From Ursus arctos (Eukaryota > Chordata > Mammalia > Carnivora > Ursidae): a DNA stretch of 64,000 nucleotides. Where the stretch lies: positions 11,294,001 through 11,358,000 of the forward strand of contig NW_026622886.1 of the NCBI RefSeq assembly GCF_023065955.2, given 5' to 3'. Numbering within the stretch: position 1 is the stretch's first letter; the number at the start of each line of letters is the position of its first letter. Positions 33,225 through 45,800 of the stretch are shown here, piece by piece. Below the pieces are notes generated by a model. The model saw only the letters and a list, made by a program, of their open reading frames with translations. It was not told where the DNA came from and made no database searches. The position numbers and the translations under genes are program-made.

Positions 33225-35050
33225 TGTTTTGAAAATTTTGAAAGAAAGAAAATGTGGAAAGTAGAGTTTCCATGGGAGCTAAATTTTTTTTATCTAGGAT
33301 TGAAAAAGAAATTCTTCTCTTAAACTAAATAAAGTGAACACACCTTGGCTTCTCTTTCAAAGCCCCCGAAACCAATTAGAATGGGGCAGTCCTTCAATCT
33401 GGGACTCTCTTAAAAAATTTTTTAAAAATTGCTTTTGTTGTTGTTAGTTCTAATTCCATGCCACTTAAATGTAGCCAGAAAAAGAAGGAGGAGGAGGAGA
33501 AGAAGAAGAAGGAGAAGAAGAAGGAAGAGGAGACGAGGAAGAAGATGAACAGGAAGAGGGCGGTGAGGTGGCTTGACTCCAACTAAAGAACAAACACTCA
33601 ACATTCCCCTCCTTTCTTGATCCTTACACATTGCATGAGGCTCCAGAGGCCTGCCTTTCTATGCTGTGGTCACAAGGACAAAAAACCAGCAGCAGATCAT
33701 TATTGGAGTTGACTGCTTAGACTTCTGAGAGCACGAGGTCCAGACTGTCAAAAGGTGAGAGAAGTAGCTCATAAATTTCAGAGCAGAGAAACAAGAGGGA
33801 AAGCAAAGAGGAGCCCAGTAAAAGAAAGCAAAATGGCAACATTAAACACAGACTAAAGCTGCCACTTGTTAGAACTTGAATTTCTGCCATTAATAAGCAA
33901 CATGATCACTTCAAATGTGATGATAAAATTTTTATAGCACTCTACTCTGCCTGCTGTCATCACTTTCTGGTTTGTAGATGTCACATGCATGTTTTTACCC
34001 TGTTGCCTGTGGTTAAAAGCATCTGGGCTGCAAAACGTCAGAAGAAATCAAGGATTTCTGCAAATCCTAGAGCTTTAAAACTTTTTATTCAGCTCAAGAG
34101 TTTTGCAAACACACCACTACTCTTACATTTAACAAATTAGCAATATTAATAGTATTTTATTCAACCCACAAGACACACAAAATATTATTACACTTGGGTC
34201 TAATGAGACTTCATGAAATAACAAGTTATTCCATAAAAAAATCTAAGAGTGGGGAAGCTTTAATGGGGAAGCATGACATGATCCATGAAGTGAGAAGACA
34301 AGATAATTATGTGTTTTTTAAAGTCTGCAGGGTATGAGACATGCTAGAAAAATAAAACATAAAAACATAAGAAGACTAAAGACTCCTTAATAGGACATGA
34401 TGATGACGTCTCCGATGCTGAATATAATAAATATATCTTAGTTTTTAGTACTATTTGCCAAATTAAAACAAAACACTAGGATGCTTTTTTAAGCCTCAAA
34501 GGGATTTTTAGTTCTCACAAAGAGCTTGTCATGTAAAGTACTTACTATGTTCCGGGCAAGCTGCTACAAACAGGCCGACAACATCCTGATTATAGCTCTT
34601 CTTTATCTCCTTCAAAGGAGTCTCACTGGAAGGTTAAAATTAAACCTGGATTGTGTTGAGGGTCCTACCTACTAGGAATTTCCCACTTGCCTTACCCCAC
34701 AGTTGTATGCTAATGTGATTATATGCCATGTCCAGGATTTGATATCTATATGAGCCTGAGAATACACATTTGAAAGGAAATCTCTCTTCTCCAATGGATT
34801 GGATTATGGAATGATTTATGCTGGGAGAGAATATGCCAGAAGCTCAAGTGTGTTGTCACTGGAAACTGAATCTTCTCGTGGGGGTGGGAGTGAGGTTAGT
34901 CTTATTTACTGGATCACTCAGCCCAAAGATTATCCTGTCAGGGTTAGGGTCTACTACAGGGACCGCAGGCGGCTTACTGAAGGACCAAATGGAAGAAGAA
35001 AATCCAACTTCCTTTTACCTAGCTGTTAAATTTCATATTGATGCTATTAA
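33225..35050. other. Intron sequence with a purine tract, otherwise unassigned
   Basis: No exon or named repeat apart from the purine tract at 33479-33553. Confidence 0.4.
33479..33553. repeat. GAA/GGA purine tract
   Basis: About 75 bases of almost pure A/G (AGAAGGAGGAGG ...), giving poly-Leu and poly-Phe/Ser frames on the other strand. Confidence 0.9.
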
Positions 35051-35067
35051 TAACAAAATCATTTTAG

Positions 35068-35257
35068 GGGCGCCTGGGTGGCGCAGTCATTAAGCGTCTG
35101 CCTTCGGCTCAGGGCGTGACCCCAGAGTCCTGGAATCGAGCCCCATGTCAGGCTCCTCTGCTGGGAGCCTGCTTCTTCCTCTCCCACTCCCCCTCTGCTT
35201 GTGTTCCCTCTCTCGCTGGCTGTCTCTGTCAAACAAATAAATAAAATCTTTTTTAAA
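35068..35257 (+). mobile_element. can-SINE, young subtype
   Basis: Complete. Flanks AAAATCATTTTA on both sides. Confidence 0.95.
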
Positions 35258-35656
35258 AAATCATTTTAAAGGAAATACTATAGAAGTTTTTTAAATCAGA
35301 AGCATAAAAACATAAAAGATGTTACATGAAAGAATAAAATTGAGAAGTTTTCCTTAGTATGTCTTTTAAAAAATTACTTTCAATGACTTCAGAGATAGAT
35401 CTTTGATTTAATAGGCAATTGATTTAATAGGCATTCCTTCTGGATTTCAGTTTCTTCAGCTGTGATATGAGTTGGTCTAGATACAGACAAAACTTCTGCA
35501 AATATGCCCTTTGTGAACATAAAGCATCTACATGGAAGAAAATGTAAATGCTACCTTTGATTGTATAACATACCCACTATAAAACCTGAATTATGGTCAT
35601 TAAAATATAAAAAGAATCTGTGGAAAATGACACAACCAATGCCTCACATGCAAGAA

Positions 35657-35685
35657 CACGTGCGCGCGCACACACACACGCACAA
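35657..35685. repeat. (CG)(CA) alternating tract
   Basis: ACACGTGCGCGCGCACACAC: alternating purine/pyrimidine, a Z-DNA candidate. Confidence 0.85.
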
Positions 35686-36078
35686 ACATTAACTCCCCTA
35701 CTAAATAGCACTTAAGAGCTAGCTAAAAAGCTCTCATCAATACCACACCATTAATTCTCATAATTTCAATAAACATGCTTCAAACATTTATACAGAAAAT
35801 ATTTTGCATTTTTCATATTCTTTGTTACCCAATGAGTGTTAAGAATAGCCAATGAATGGAATAATCACAGTACGTTAAATGTCCAGCAAATGTGACCAAC
35901 ACTAGGGTTTTGAAAAAACTGTCTTAATCTTTCCAATTTCCTCATAAAAGGTTTAGAAACAAAAGATAAGGTTGTATTCTATTTTAAATGATTTTTTTCT
36001 AACCCCAGGGCTTAAGAAAAAACTACAAAACAGATGTATTTAGAAGTCCCTCTGATTCAGCAACATTTCCACATGTAT

Positions 36079-36103
36079 ACACACACACACACACATCACA
36101 CAC
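36079..36103. repeat. (AC)n microsatellite
   Basis: Short interrupted AC run at the edge of the L1 composite. Confidence 0.85.
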
Positions 36104-36112
36104 AAAGAATAC

Positions 36113-36477
36113 CAGGAGGAGAAAAAAATTAATAAAAGATACTCTACCAATCTACACAATCTTGTCCAGAAAATACAAGAGGAAGGATTATTTTCCAACT
36201 CATTTTATGAGGCCAGTATTACCCTGATACCCGAACTAGACAAGGATACTACAAAATAAGAAACCTACTGACCAATATCCCTCATAAACAGAGATATAAA
36301 ACTCAACAAAATAATGGCAAATTAAGCCCAGCAATATATAAAATAATAATAATAATAATACACCACGAGCTAATGATGTTTATCCTGGGGATACAAGGCT
36401 GGTCCTTGTATTCAAAAATATTCAAAATTCAATCAATGTAATCTACCATATTAATGGTCTAAAAAAAAAAAACCCAC
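36113..36477 (+). mobile_element. LINE-1 ORF2 fragment, copy 1
   Basis: L1 reverse-transcriptase region: TTTATGAGGCCAGTATTACCC ... CTGGGGATACAAGGCTGG. Ends in an A-run; the same L1 segment reappears at about 36740 in copy 2. Confidence 0.8.
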
Positions 36478-37355
36478 CACAATCAATTGTATGCCAACAT
36501 ACTACATACCCTACGTGAAATGGACAAACTCCTAGAAAGGCATGCGACACAAACTGACTTAAGAAATACAAATCTGAATAGACCTAAAACAAGTGAAGAG
36601 TTAATGATCAAGAAAACTTCCCAGAAAGAAAAGCCCAGGCTCAGATGCCTTCATTGGTGAATTGTAACAAACATCCAAAGCAAAATTAACACCAATTCTT
36701 CACCAACACTTCCAAAAAAACAGAAAAGGAAGGAACATTTCCCGACTCAATTTATGACACCACTATTACCCTGAAAACCAAAGAAGAACATTACATGAAA
36801 GAAAAAACACGGAACAATATTCTCTACAGATACAAAAATCCTCCACAAAATATTAGCAAACTAAATCTAGCAACATATAGAAATAATTATATATCAATGA
36901 CCAAGTGGAATTTATCCCAGGATAAACTTTGCATAGGTTGATTTAACGTATGAAAAAATCTATTGATGTAATCTTATATTAATAGAATAAAAAACAAAAA
37001 CCACACGATCATCTCAATAGACGCAGAAAAAACATTTGACAAAATCTAATAACCTTTCATGATAAAAAAAAATACTCAGCAAACTAGGAATAGAAGGAAA
37101 CTTTCTCAACCTGATAAAGCCCATCTATGAAAAACCACAGCTAACATCATACTTTATGGTGAAAGATGGAATGCTTTCCCCCTAATATCAGGAACAAGAT
37201 AAGGATGTCTGTTCTTGCCACTTCTATGCAACACTGTACTGGAAGTTATAGCCAGGGCAATTAGGCAAAGAAATAAAAGGTATCCAAGTTGAAAAGGAAG
37301 AATAAGACTATCTACAGTCATAGATAACATGATCTTCTATATAGAAAATCCTCAG

Positions 37356-37359
<4 letters not shown>

Positions 37360-37399
<40 letters not shown>
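37360..37399. repeat. (CA)n microsatellite inside L1
   Basis: 20 CA units. Confidence 0.95.
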
Positions 37400-37402
<3 letters not shown>

Positions 37403-38159
37403 CTTAGAATGAATAAGCAAGTTCAGCAAGGTTGTAAAATATGAGATTGAAATAGAAAAATCAATTATATTCCTATACATGAATAATCTGAAAATGAAAT
37501 TAGGCAAGCATTTTTTTCCATTTACGATAACCTCAAAAAGAATAAACTACTTGGGGAAAAGACTAACAAGAGTGCAAAACCTACACATTGAAAACTACAA
37601 AACATCACTGAAAGAATTCAAAGAACTAACTAAATAGAAACACATCTCAAGTTCACTGACTGTAAGACTTAACATTGTTAAGATGGCAATAAACCCCAAA
37701 TTAATCTATAGATTCAATGCAGTCCTTATCAAAATTCCAGCTGTCTTTTTTGCAGAAATTGACAAGCTGATCCTAAAATTCATATGGAAGTACGAGGGAC
37801 CCAGAAATGCCAAAACAACCTTGAGAAAGAGGAACAAAGTAGGAGTACTCACACTTCATAATTTTAAAACTCACTACAAATCAATAGTAATCAAGATCGT
37901 GTGGGACTAGCACATGGATAGACATACAGATCAATGCAATAGAATTGAGACTCCAGAAATAAACTGTTACATTGATCTTTGACAAGGGTGTCAAGACAAT
38001 TCAATGGAGGAAGAATTGTCATTTCAGCAAATGGTGCTGACATAACTAAATATCCACATGCAAAAGAATGAAGTTGGACCCTTTCCTCATACCATACATA
38101 AAAATTAACTCAAGATCTATCATACAACTAAATATAAGAATTAAAACTATAAAAGTCTT

Positions 38160-38366
38160 GGGGCGCCTGGGTGGCACAGTTGGTTAAGTGCCTGACTCTT
38201 GGTTTCGTCTCAGGTCATGGTCTCAGTGTCATGAGATTGAGCCTTGTGTTGGGCTCCTTGCTCAGCCCGGAGTCTGCTTGAGATTCTCTCTCCCTCTCCC
38301 TCTCTCTCTCTACCCCTCCCACTCATGCTCTCTCTCGCTCTAAATAAATAAATCTAAAAAAATTTT
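38160..38366 (+). mobile_element. can-SINE, older subtype
   Basis: Complete, in L1; followed directly by a second SINE in the same orientation. Confidence 0.94.
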
Positions 38367-38370
38367 TTTA

Positions 38371-38560
38371 GGGATCCCTGGGTGGCTCAGCTGCCTAAGT
38401 GTCTGCCTTCAACTCAGGTCATGATCCCAGGGTTCTGGGATCAAGTCCCACACTGGGGCTCCTTGCTCAGCGGGGAGCCTCCTTCTCCCTCTGCCTGTCA
38501 CTCCCCCTGCTTGTGCACACTCTCTTTCTCTCTCTCACACACACACAAAATCTTTTTTAA
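38371..38560 (+). mobile_element. can-SINE, GGGATCCCTGGGTGG-head variant
   Basis: Head GGGATCCCTGGGTGGCTCAG, tail CACACACACAAAATCTTTTTT. Sits in the A-tail of the preceding SINE. Confidence 0.94.
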
Positions 38561-39655
38561 AAAGCTTTTTAAACTAAAAAATTCTTAGAAAAAAACATGA
38601 TGGTAATTTTTGTGACCTTGGATAGTTTGTTTGATACACCACCAAGAGCACAAGCAACAAAAGAAAATAATCCATTGGACTTCATCAAAATTTTTAAAGT
38701 TTTGTGCTTCAAAAGACACGATTGAGTAAACTTAAAAAACAACCTCCAGAATGGGAGAAAATATTTGCAAATCATATACCTGATAAGGGACTTGTATCTA
38801 GTATATATCAAAAACTCTTACAACTCAGCAATAAAAAGACAAAGAGCCCATCACAAATGGGAAAAGGGTTTGAACAGATATTTTTCCAAAGAGGATATAT
38901 CAATAATTGATACGCACATGAAAAGATGCTCAGCATCATTAGTCATTAGGGAAATGCAGATCAAAACCACAATGAGATGTCACTTCACAACTACTTGGAC
39001 GGCTAAAATAAAAAAGACAGACAATAACAAGCGCTGACAAGGATGTAGAGAAACTGGAACTCTCATATATTGCTGGCAAGAATGTAAAATGGTGTGGACC
39101 CTTTGGAAAACAGTTTGGCGATTACTCAAAAAGTTAAATGCAGTTATCATAAGATCCAGCCATTCAACTTCTAAGTATATACCCCCCCAAAAAGAAAATG
39201 CGTCCCCATAAAACTTGTACGCTACTTTTCACAGCAGCATTATACTAACTGCTAAAAAGCAGAAACGACCCCAAATGTCCATCAACTGATGAATAAATAA
39301 AATGTTATATCCATATAATGGAGTATTACTTGGCAACAAAAGGAAATGAAGCAGTGATAACATGCTATGGCATGCATAAATCTTGAAGACATACTAAGTG
39401 AAAGAAGCCAATCACAAAAGAATATACATTATATGATTCAATTTCTATGAAATGTCCAGAAGAGGCAAATCTGTAGAGACAGAAGGTAGATTGGTAGTTG
39501 ACAGGGCTGGCTGGGTAGAGGGGTGGCTAGTATTTACTGCTAATGGGTACAAGGTTTCTTTTAGGGGTAGTGAAAATTACATGGTTGCACACTGAACTAA
39601 GCACTTTTAAGTGGTGATTTTTATGGTATGTTAGTTATATCTCAATTTTTTAAAA

Positions 39656-40105
39656 CCCTTATACAAATGTTTATAGCAGCTCTGTAATTCCAAAAAAAAT
39701 GGAAACAATCCAAATATCCTTCAATGAATAAAAGGTAAATAAATTATGGTACATTCACACAACGTAATAAACGCAATAAAATGGAATAAACTATAGTTGT
39801 ACACAACAAATTGGATGAATCTCTAAGGCATTATACTGTGTGGGGAAAAAAACAATCTCAAAAGGTTACATATTGTGTAATCCTATTTATATGACATTCC
39901 TGAAAATGCAAAACTATATTGACGGAGAACAGATAGTGGTTCCCAGAAGGTAGAAGCGGGGGTTGGTTGTGTCCACAAAAGGACAGCATAAGGGAGTTTT
40001 TTGAGAGTTATGGAACTGTTATGTATCCTAACTGTGTGTACATGTGCTAAAACTAACACCAAAAATGTCAATTTTACTTGTATGTTAAATTAAAAAATAA
40101 AATTA
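39656..40105 (+). mobile_element. LINE-1 3' end, second tail
   Basis: TACAAATGTTTATAGCAGCTCTG, AAATAAATTATGGTACATTCACAC, then GTGGTTCCCAGAAGGTAGAAG and the A-rich end: a separate L1 3' end right behind the first. Confidence 0.8.
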
Positions 40106-40569
40106 AAAAAGATATCCCAAACGATATACTCATTTCCTGTGCTATAAAATAAAAAACAAGACTACAATAGAGATCTTCTATGTAGAAGAGGGACATGAAT
40201 TTGAGGATCATTCCTTTCAGAGAATGGGCTCCAGAAATATACTTGAGTTTATGCACACTCCTCTACACAAATCGTTAAAAATGCAATTAAGACATTATTT
40301 GGATCTTAGTATATTTATTACTTTAGAGCAAGTTCTTTCCTGCTATGTCAGAAGTTACTGACTTGCCCACATAAAATGAAGTGAATGAGTTAAAATCTTA
40401 GTAGTTACTCAGGCATGCATTCTAGCAGCCCAGACTGGAAAAAAGACATGTCTTAGATAATACATATGAAATTACCTGGCATATTGTGGAATCCTATAAA
40501 ATGCTAGGTATTTTTATTTGGAATTTTACATTTCCTAGGCACTTGGGGACTCGATTAATTTTTCTGGGA

Positions 40570-40760
40570 GACAGATCCATAGAATATTAGAGCTGGAAAG
40601 GACTCAATGTTTATCCATTCACTTTATGTTGCAAAGGAAACCAAGGCCCAAAAGTGCAATGGAACTTGTCTAAGATCATATAGCTAGTTGATGGTACAAG
40701 AAGAACTAGAACTTTGTCTTCTCGACTCTAATTCTCTTTCCATTGCCCCTCAAGTGACTT
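40570..40760 (-). repeat. MIR-like old SINE
   Basis: ATAGAATATTAGAGCTGGAAAGGACTC ... GATCATATAGCTAGTTGATGG ... CTAATTCTCTTTCCATTGCCCC. Confidence 0.6.
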
Positions 40761-40769
40761 GCAGAGTCA

Positions 40770-41250
40770 TAATCTAAGTAAGCAGCTCTCAAATACACTG
40801 TCACGGTAATGACCATGACTATATTGGGGACTTACCTTGGACGCTAAGTTGTTTTACATCAAGTTCTTCCAGTCAGTTCAAGGTTATATTCCAGAGACAC
40901 AATAGATCTTGTGGACATGAAGTGATCAAGGGATTCTGCTCTGCTTTGTAGGCAGGTCAGCGAACCCATAGCACTCAGTGTTCACCACCTAAACTGGATA
41001 TTTTGGGCTATTCAGGATTTCTATGACTAATTTTTATTCTATTTGTCCCTAAATACAAGGTGAAACTATCTTGACCAGGCTCCTTTTCCCACTATCTCCA
41101 GGTACTGGCAATCCTCCAAAAAGTTTTATTTTACTTCTACTGCTAGTTCTCATGATAATACAATGCTTTACTTCCAAGTCTTATGAGCGGACGGAAGGAT
41201 GCAGATTCTCACTGGATTAGAAATGGCTAATCAATCTACAATCTACAAAT
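40770..41250. other. Intron sequence, no feature recognised
   Basis: No exon or named repeat. Confidence 0.4.
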
Positions 41251-41254
41251 GAGG

Positions 41255-41660
41255 CAGTATAGCACAGTGGTTAAGAGCATTGGTTCCTGGGGCACCTGGG
41301 TAGCACAGCGGTTAAGAGTCTGCCTTCGGCTCAGGGTGTGATCCCAGCATTATAGGATCGAGCCCCACTTCACTCCTCCGCTATGAGCCTGCTTCTTCCT
41401 CTCCCACTCCCCCTGCTTGTGTTCCCTCTCTCACTGGCTGTCTCTATCTCTGTCGAATAAATAAAAATAAAATATTTAAAAAAACAAAAAAAAAGAGCAT
41501 TGGTTCCTGGGTGAGGATCCTGGCTCCACTCCTTACTAGTTATATGCCCTTTACTTCTCTGTGTCTCATTTGCCTCATTCGGTTGTTTCAAGGACTGAAT
41601 GAGTTAATACCTGTAAAGCAATTAGCACAGGACCTGGATCATAATGAGCATTCAATAAAT
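41255..41660 (+). repeat. MIR split by a can-SINE
   Basis: GGCAGTATAGCACAGTGGTTAAGAGCATTGG before and CTGGCTCCACTCCTTACTAG ... ATGAGTTAATACCTGTAAAGC after the SINE; a well-preserved forward MIR. Confidence 0.85.
41288..41492 (+). mobile_element. can-SINE, young GTCGAATA subtype
   Basis: Complete. Perfect 18-bp duplication AAGAGCATTGGTTCCTGG at 41273-41290 and 41493-41510, made of MIR sequence. Confidence 0.97.
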
Positions 41661-42056
41661 AGTACTATTTTTCATAAAAAGTCTCAGAAGTTATATATTA
41701 CTCTAGAAAACAACCCCAGAAAGACATGTTCACTCATCACCCCAGCACCTGCAACAATGCCTAACATCTTTATGATGGTTAAAGTGTTGAATGAGTACAT
41801 GTAGCCCGATTTACAAGACTTCCTTAGGAGTTATCCTCTTTCAAAAAAACTATATTTCTGGGAACTACAACATCTCATATGGCATATTGGAAATACCATT
41901 CCCTCTCCCCATGATAAGGGCAATTTTACCTGCCTGAGATGTCCCATTTGTAGGATTCCAAAGAGATGGGGAAAGAGAGTTCGATAAAAGAAGTTTCCAA
42001 GAGAAAAAAGATGGTCCTGGGTTGACTGTCACTGGGATAGAAAAATCAGACAGGAG

Positions 42057-42272
42057 AGGCGCCTGGTTGGCTCAGTTGATTAAGCATCCAACTCTTGATT
42101 TCGGCTCAGGTTTTGATCTCAGGGTGGTGAGACCAAGCCCTGCCTCAGGCTCCATTCTCAGCATGGAGCCTGCTTAAGATTCTCTCTCTCCCTCTCCCTC
42201 TGCCCCTCCCATGCTTGTGCAGGCGCATAGGCTCTTTTCCCTCTCTCCAAAAAAAAAAAAAAAAAAAAGAAT
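42057..42272 (+). mobile_element. can-SINE, older subtype
   Basis: Complete, long A-tail. Flanks AAAAATCAGACAGGAGA / AAAAATCAGACAGAAG. Confidence 0.94.
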
Positions 42273-42860
42273 GAAAAAGAAAAATCAGACAGAAGGGAAT
42301 AACTTGACTCCCTTCATTCAAGCATTTATTGAGCATCTACCTTGTGCCATGATACACCGTCCCAAACAGGGAACGCAGCTCTGAGCAAGACATCCTTGCC
42401 CTGGGAAGTCAGTCTGGTAGAGCAACTACACAATGCACTATATGTCCTATAACACAAAGGGCAACACTAGCTTTACTTGGGGAATCACAAAACTATCATT
42501 TGGAATGGGTCTTGATGGGTAAGAAGAAGAAGATGGGTAAGAAGAGTTTACACAGCAAAGAGGAGAAGGAAGAGTATTCCAGGCAGAAAACCAAATGTTC
42601 AAGAACAGATGAATGAGGGAGCTTGTCAAGGTCAGGGAACAGGAAAAAAAAAAAAAAAAAAAGTGCCAAATGCAAGAGAGAGGGCTTAAAAGAGGCCTTA
42701 AACCTGTCAAAGTTCCTTTGTTCTTAAAAGAAACTTCCCTAGGAGTTCCAGCATTGGTCTAATCTAGTAAGAATGAGTATTGATCAGTTTGCATCAATTG
42801 ATAATTAATGCAAAAAGAAAAGATCCTCACATACAATTCTCTTTAAAATCTACCCCCTCC

Positions 42861-43059
42861 TGGGGTACCTGGGTAGCTCAGTCGGTTAAGCATCAGACTC
42901 TTGGTTTTGGCTCAGGTCATGGTCCCAGGGTCCTGGGAATGAGTCCCACATCGGGCTCCCTGCTCAGTGGGGAGTCTGCTTCTCCCTCTGCCCTTCCCCT
43001 CTGCTTGTGATCTCTCTCTCTCTCAAATAAATAAATAAAATCTTAAAACAAAAACAAAA
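42861..43059 (+). mobile_element. can-SINE
   Basis: Complete. Flanks CTACCCCCTCC / CTACTCCCTCC. Confidence 0.94.
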
Positions 43060-43064
43060 ACTAC

Positions 43065-44100
43065 TCCCTCCCCATCCCACACTATTCTGCCCACACCCAG
43101 AGCCAAAGATGTTGATTTGACTTTGTTTTGTTGTGTTGCTTTAATAAAAACAATTAGTGCTCTTTAGCAAGTCTGGTCTGGCTGTGGGGGCTGACAACCA
43201 GCTGCCAGACACACAGAGCGGCCCATGCTTTTCTCCTCCCTCCTTGCCATCCCTACCCTCAGCTGCCTCTTAGTGATATGGACCAAATCCTCGTTCAGCT
43301 TCCCTCTCTCTCCACTTTGGCCTGGACACCCCCTCTTGCTCAGCCAGATCAGCCCAACCAAATCCTAAGGATCGTATTACCAGTCTAGCAGATCAAATCA
43401 CATCCAGAAAGATACCATGGAAGCCTACTACAAACAGGTACAAGGAAACCTTGCTTCCTGCTCTCCCAACATAAAGATTGTTTAGCCCAGTATTACATTT
43501 CTGACAAAACCTGATGGGGGTGGAGAGCCACTTACCAAGTTCTAGTTCCTTCTACTCCCCCTCCACCTCTTCTTTGATCTCACTGCATACATAAAAGAAA
43601 AAAAAAAAAACTAGCCGTTGCTCAAATATGTAGAATTACTTCCATAAACCTAAAACAAACATGATAACCAAGAGCACAGTATCCACTTCACAGTAAATCC
43701 TTGTGATAAAGCATTCAATGAAACAATCATTAACTGGATATAGAGGGGCATAAGTCTTCAATATGCTCCCAGTGGTTTAAACCTTTTGCAGGCTGCGGCA
43801 CATACCTGAAAAAGTAGTCAAATTTGGGCAGCACATTGGGGAGGGAGGAATAAGCAGCTCAAAATACCACTAAATAAGTGAGCGATAACTCCACGGTAAT
43901 CATCATTATCCATGATCTTAAGAAAAAGTATCCAAAACTTGGAAATAAAGGAAGAGGATGGCATTGCCATTTCAATGTCATACTGGGGCATTGTTTAACA
44001 AGCCCACTGAAGAATCATTCAATCCTTTAAGAGACTGTACCTGTTCTTGACTTTGCTATTTACTATTTCATTAGTGTCCAGACACTGAAGTTTTGTTATT
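43065..44100. other. Intron sequence, no feature recognised
   Basis: No exon or named repeat. Confidence 0.4.
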
Positions 44101-44105
44101 GTTTT

Positions 44106-44216
44106 TTTTTTAAGATGTTATTTTTAAGTAATCTCTGCACCCATTGTGGGGCTCAAACTCACAACCCCGAGATCAAGACTCTTGTGCTCTACCAACTGAA
44201 CTAGCCAGGTGCCCCC
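44106..44216 (-). mobile_element. tRNA-derived SINE, old short form
   Basis: Reverse: AAGTAATCTCTGCACCCATTG ... CTACCAACTGAACTAGCCAGGTGCCCCC; same short form as 18184-18306. Confidence 0.75.
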
Positions 44217-44219
44217 AGG

Positions 44220-45030
44220 GACACAGATGTTTTACAATAACCTGTCCAGTAATACCAGAGGTTACAGTTTTATTGCCCTGTGGGACATTAACCAGTGTTG
44301 CAACTACTAGCAAATTCAATTCAGCAATTCTTTAAGTCTCTATTCCTTGGATTCTCCTTCAAATTAGTAGCTTCATACATTCCAGTTAATAAATTTTTAT
44401 ACATGTTCATCTTATTTTTTACAAGAATCATGTTTTTAACATTTTTGAAAATCATACTTTGGTCATTACATCATTCATTCAGTCATTTCTCTTTGTTGCA
44501 TTGCTATCTATGAAAAACTGTTTTCTGCCCTGGCTACATCTCCTACACGTTCAAAAGGCCCCATCTTTTTTTTTTTTTTCTTAACGTGTGCCAGCTTGAC
44601 ACTACACATTCGCAGACCATAATGACCTGTGATCATATCTTGTTTGGCCTTCAGTGTTTTATTTAATTGAATTATTGCTGACATTCACAAACTGGAAGAA
44701 GTCACAAAAACAATAAATAAATATGGATTTCTAGTTTCTCTTGAAAAAATCTGAAGGTCTGGCAACACTAGAGTCATCTTCCCACCCAACGAAGGAGAGC
44801 TGAGCCCCTTTTAGCGCATTCTGTCCCCCGTTAATCCCAGTCTCCACCGCTCTCTATTGTTACCTGCCTGTCCTTGCAGTAAATTTAAACTTTCAATCCC
44901 TCAACTGTGGCCTGTCCATTCTTCTCATAACAAGCTGATACTCAGTCTATCCCACCTCCTACCACATGCTCAGCTCAGTTTTTCATCTAATAGCCACTGA
45001 CATCTGAAGTGCATGGGTCTGTGTGTGTAT
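44220..45030. other. Intron sequence, no feature recognised
   Basis: No exon or confidently named repeat. Confidence 0.4.
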
Positions 45031-45035
45031 ACATA

Positions 45036-45055
45036 ACACACACACACACACACAC
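45036..45055. repeat. (CA)n microsatellite
   Basis: About 10 units after a GTGTGTGTATAC stretch. Confidence 0.9.
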
Positions 45056-45254
45056 ATTCAATCGTGGCAAAAAATAACTTTTAAATTTTGATCAAAAGTT
45101 GGCAGCACATTTGAAGGCATTCTCAACACACCTGACAGTTGAAAGCTGAAAACTGCACTGTCATTTAAACCAATAGGTAACAAACTATTTGTCAACACCA
45201 AATAGAGACTCATGACGGTGATTTACAGCTGTATACATGTAGACTGGTTTCTTT

Positions 45255-45466
45255 TTTTTTTTTAAGATTTTATTTATTTATTTTGTCAGAGAGAGAGAGA
45301 GAGCGCGCGCGCCAAGCGCGCACGAGCAGGGGAGGGGCAGGCAGAGGGAGAAGGAAGCTCCCCCCTGAGCAAGAAGGCCAACTGATGCAGGACTGGATCC
45401 CAGGAAACTGGGATCATGACCTGAGCTAAAGGCAGACGCTTAACCAACTGAGCCACCCAGGTGTCC
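45255..45466 (-). mobile_element. can-SINE with an internal GC-alternating tract
   Basis: Complete, reverse. Duplication TGTAGACTGGTTTCT / TGTAGACTAGTTTCT. The CT block holds GCGCGCGCGCC. Confidence 0.95.
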
Positions 45467-45589
45467 CGTATGTAGACTAGTTTCTACCAGCAAAATAAAG
45501 CACAGAGCTTAAAAACAGGATATAAGGAACACTCATGAAATACTCAGTGATGTTGTATGAAGGTTAAAAAAAAAAACACACCACCACTT

Positions 45590-45800
45590 GGGGCACCTGG
45601 GTGGCTCTCCTTAAGCGTCCGCCTTCTGCTCAGGGAGTGATCCTAGGGTCCTGGGATTGAGCCCCGCATCAAGCCCCGCACTGAGCTCCCTGCTCCACTG
45701 GAAGCCTGCTTCTTCCTCTCCCACTCCCCCTGCTGTTTTCTCTCTCTCGCTGGCTGTCTCTCTCTCTGTCAAATAAATAAAATCCTTAAAAAAAAAAAAA
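45590..45800 (+). mobile_element. can-SINE with a short head deletion
   Basis: Head GGGGCACCTGGGTGGCTCTCCTTAAGCG lacks about 6 bases of the usual CAGTCGG; tail runs into (CA)n. Confidence 0.93.

Larger units (their letters stand above)
36478..39655 (+). mobile_element. LINE-1 ORF2 to 3' end, copy 2, with two SINEs
   Basis: Long 5'-truncated L1. The best open stretch, 37683-37910, reads the known ORF2 motif order [17 protein letters not shown] ... [16 protein letters not shown]. Further on, KGLVSSIYQK and the 3' UTR (to 39655) are recognisable. Many stops; inactive. Two can-SINEs sit at 38160-38560 and a (CA)n run at 37360-37399. Confidence 0.9.

Noticed and set aside
37683..37910. Clean 75-codon open frame
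   Set aside because: It is a piece of LINE-1 ORF2, not a host gene.
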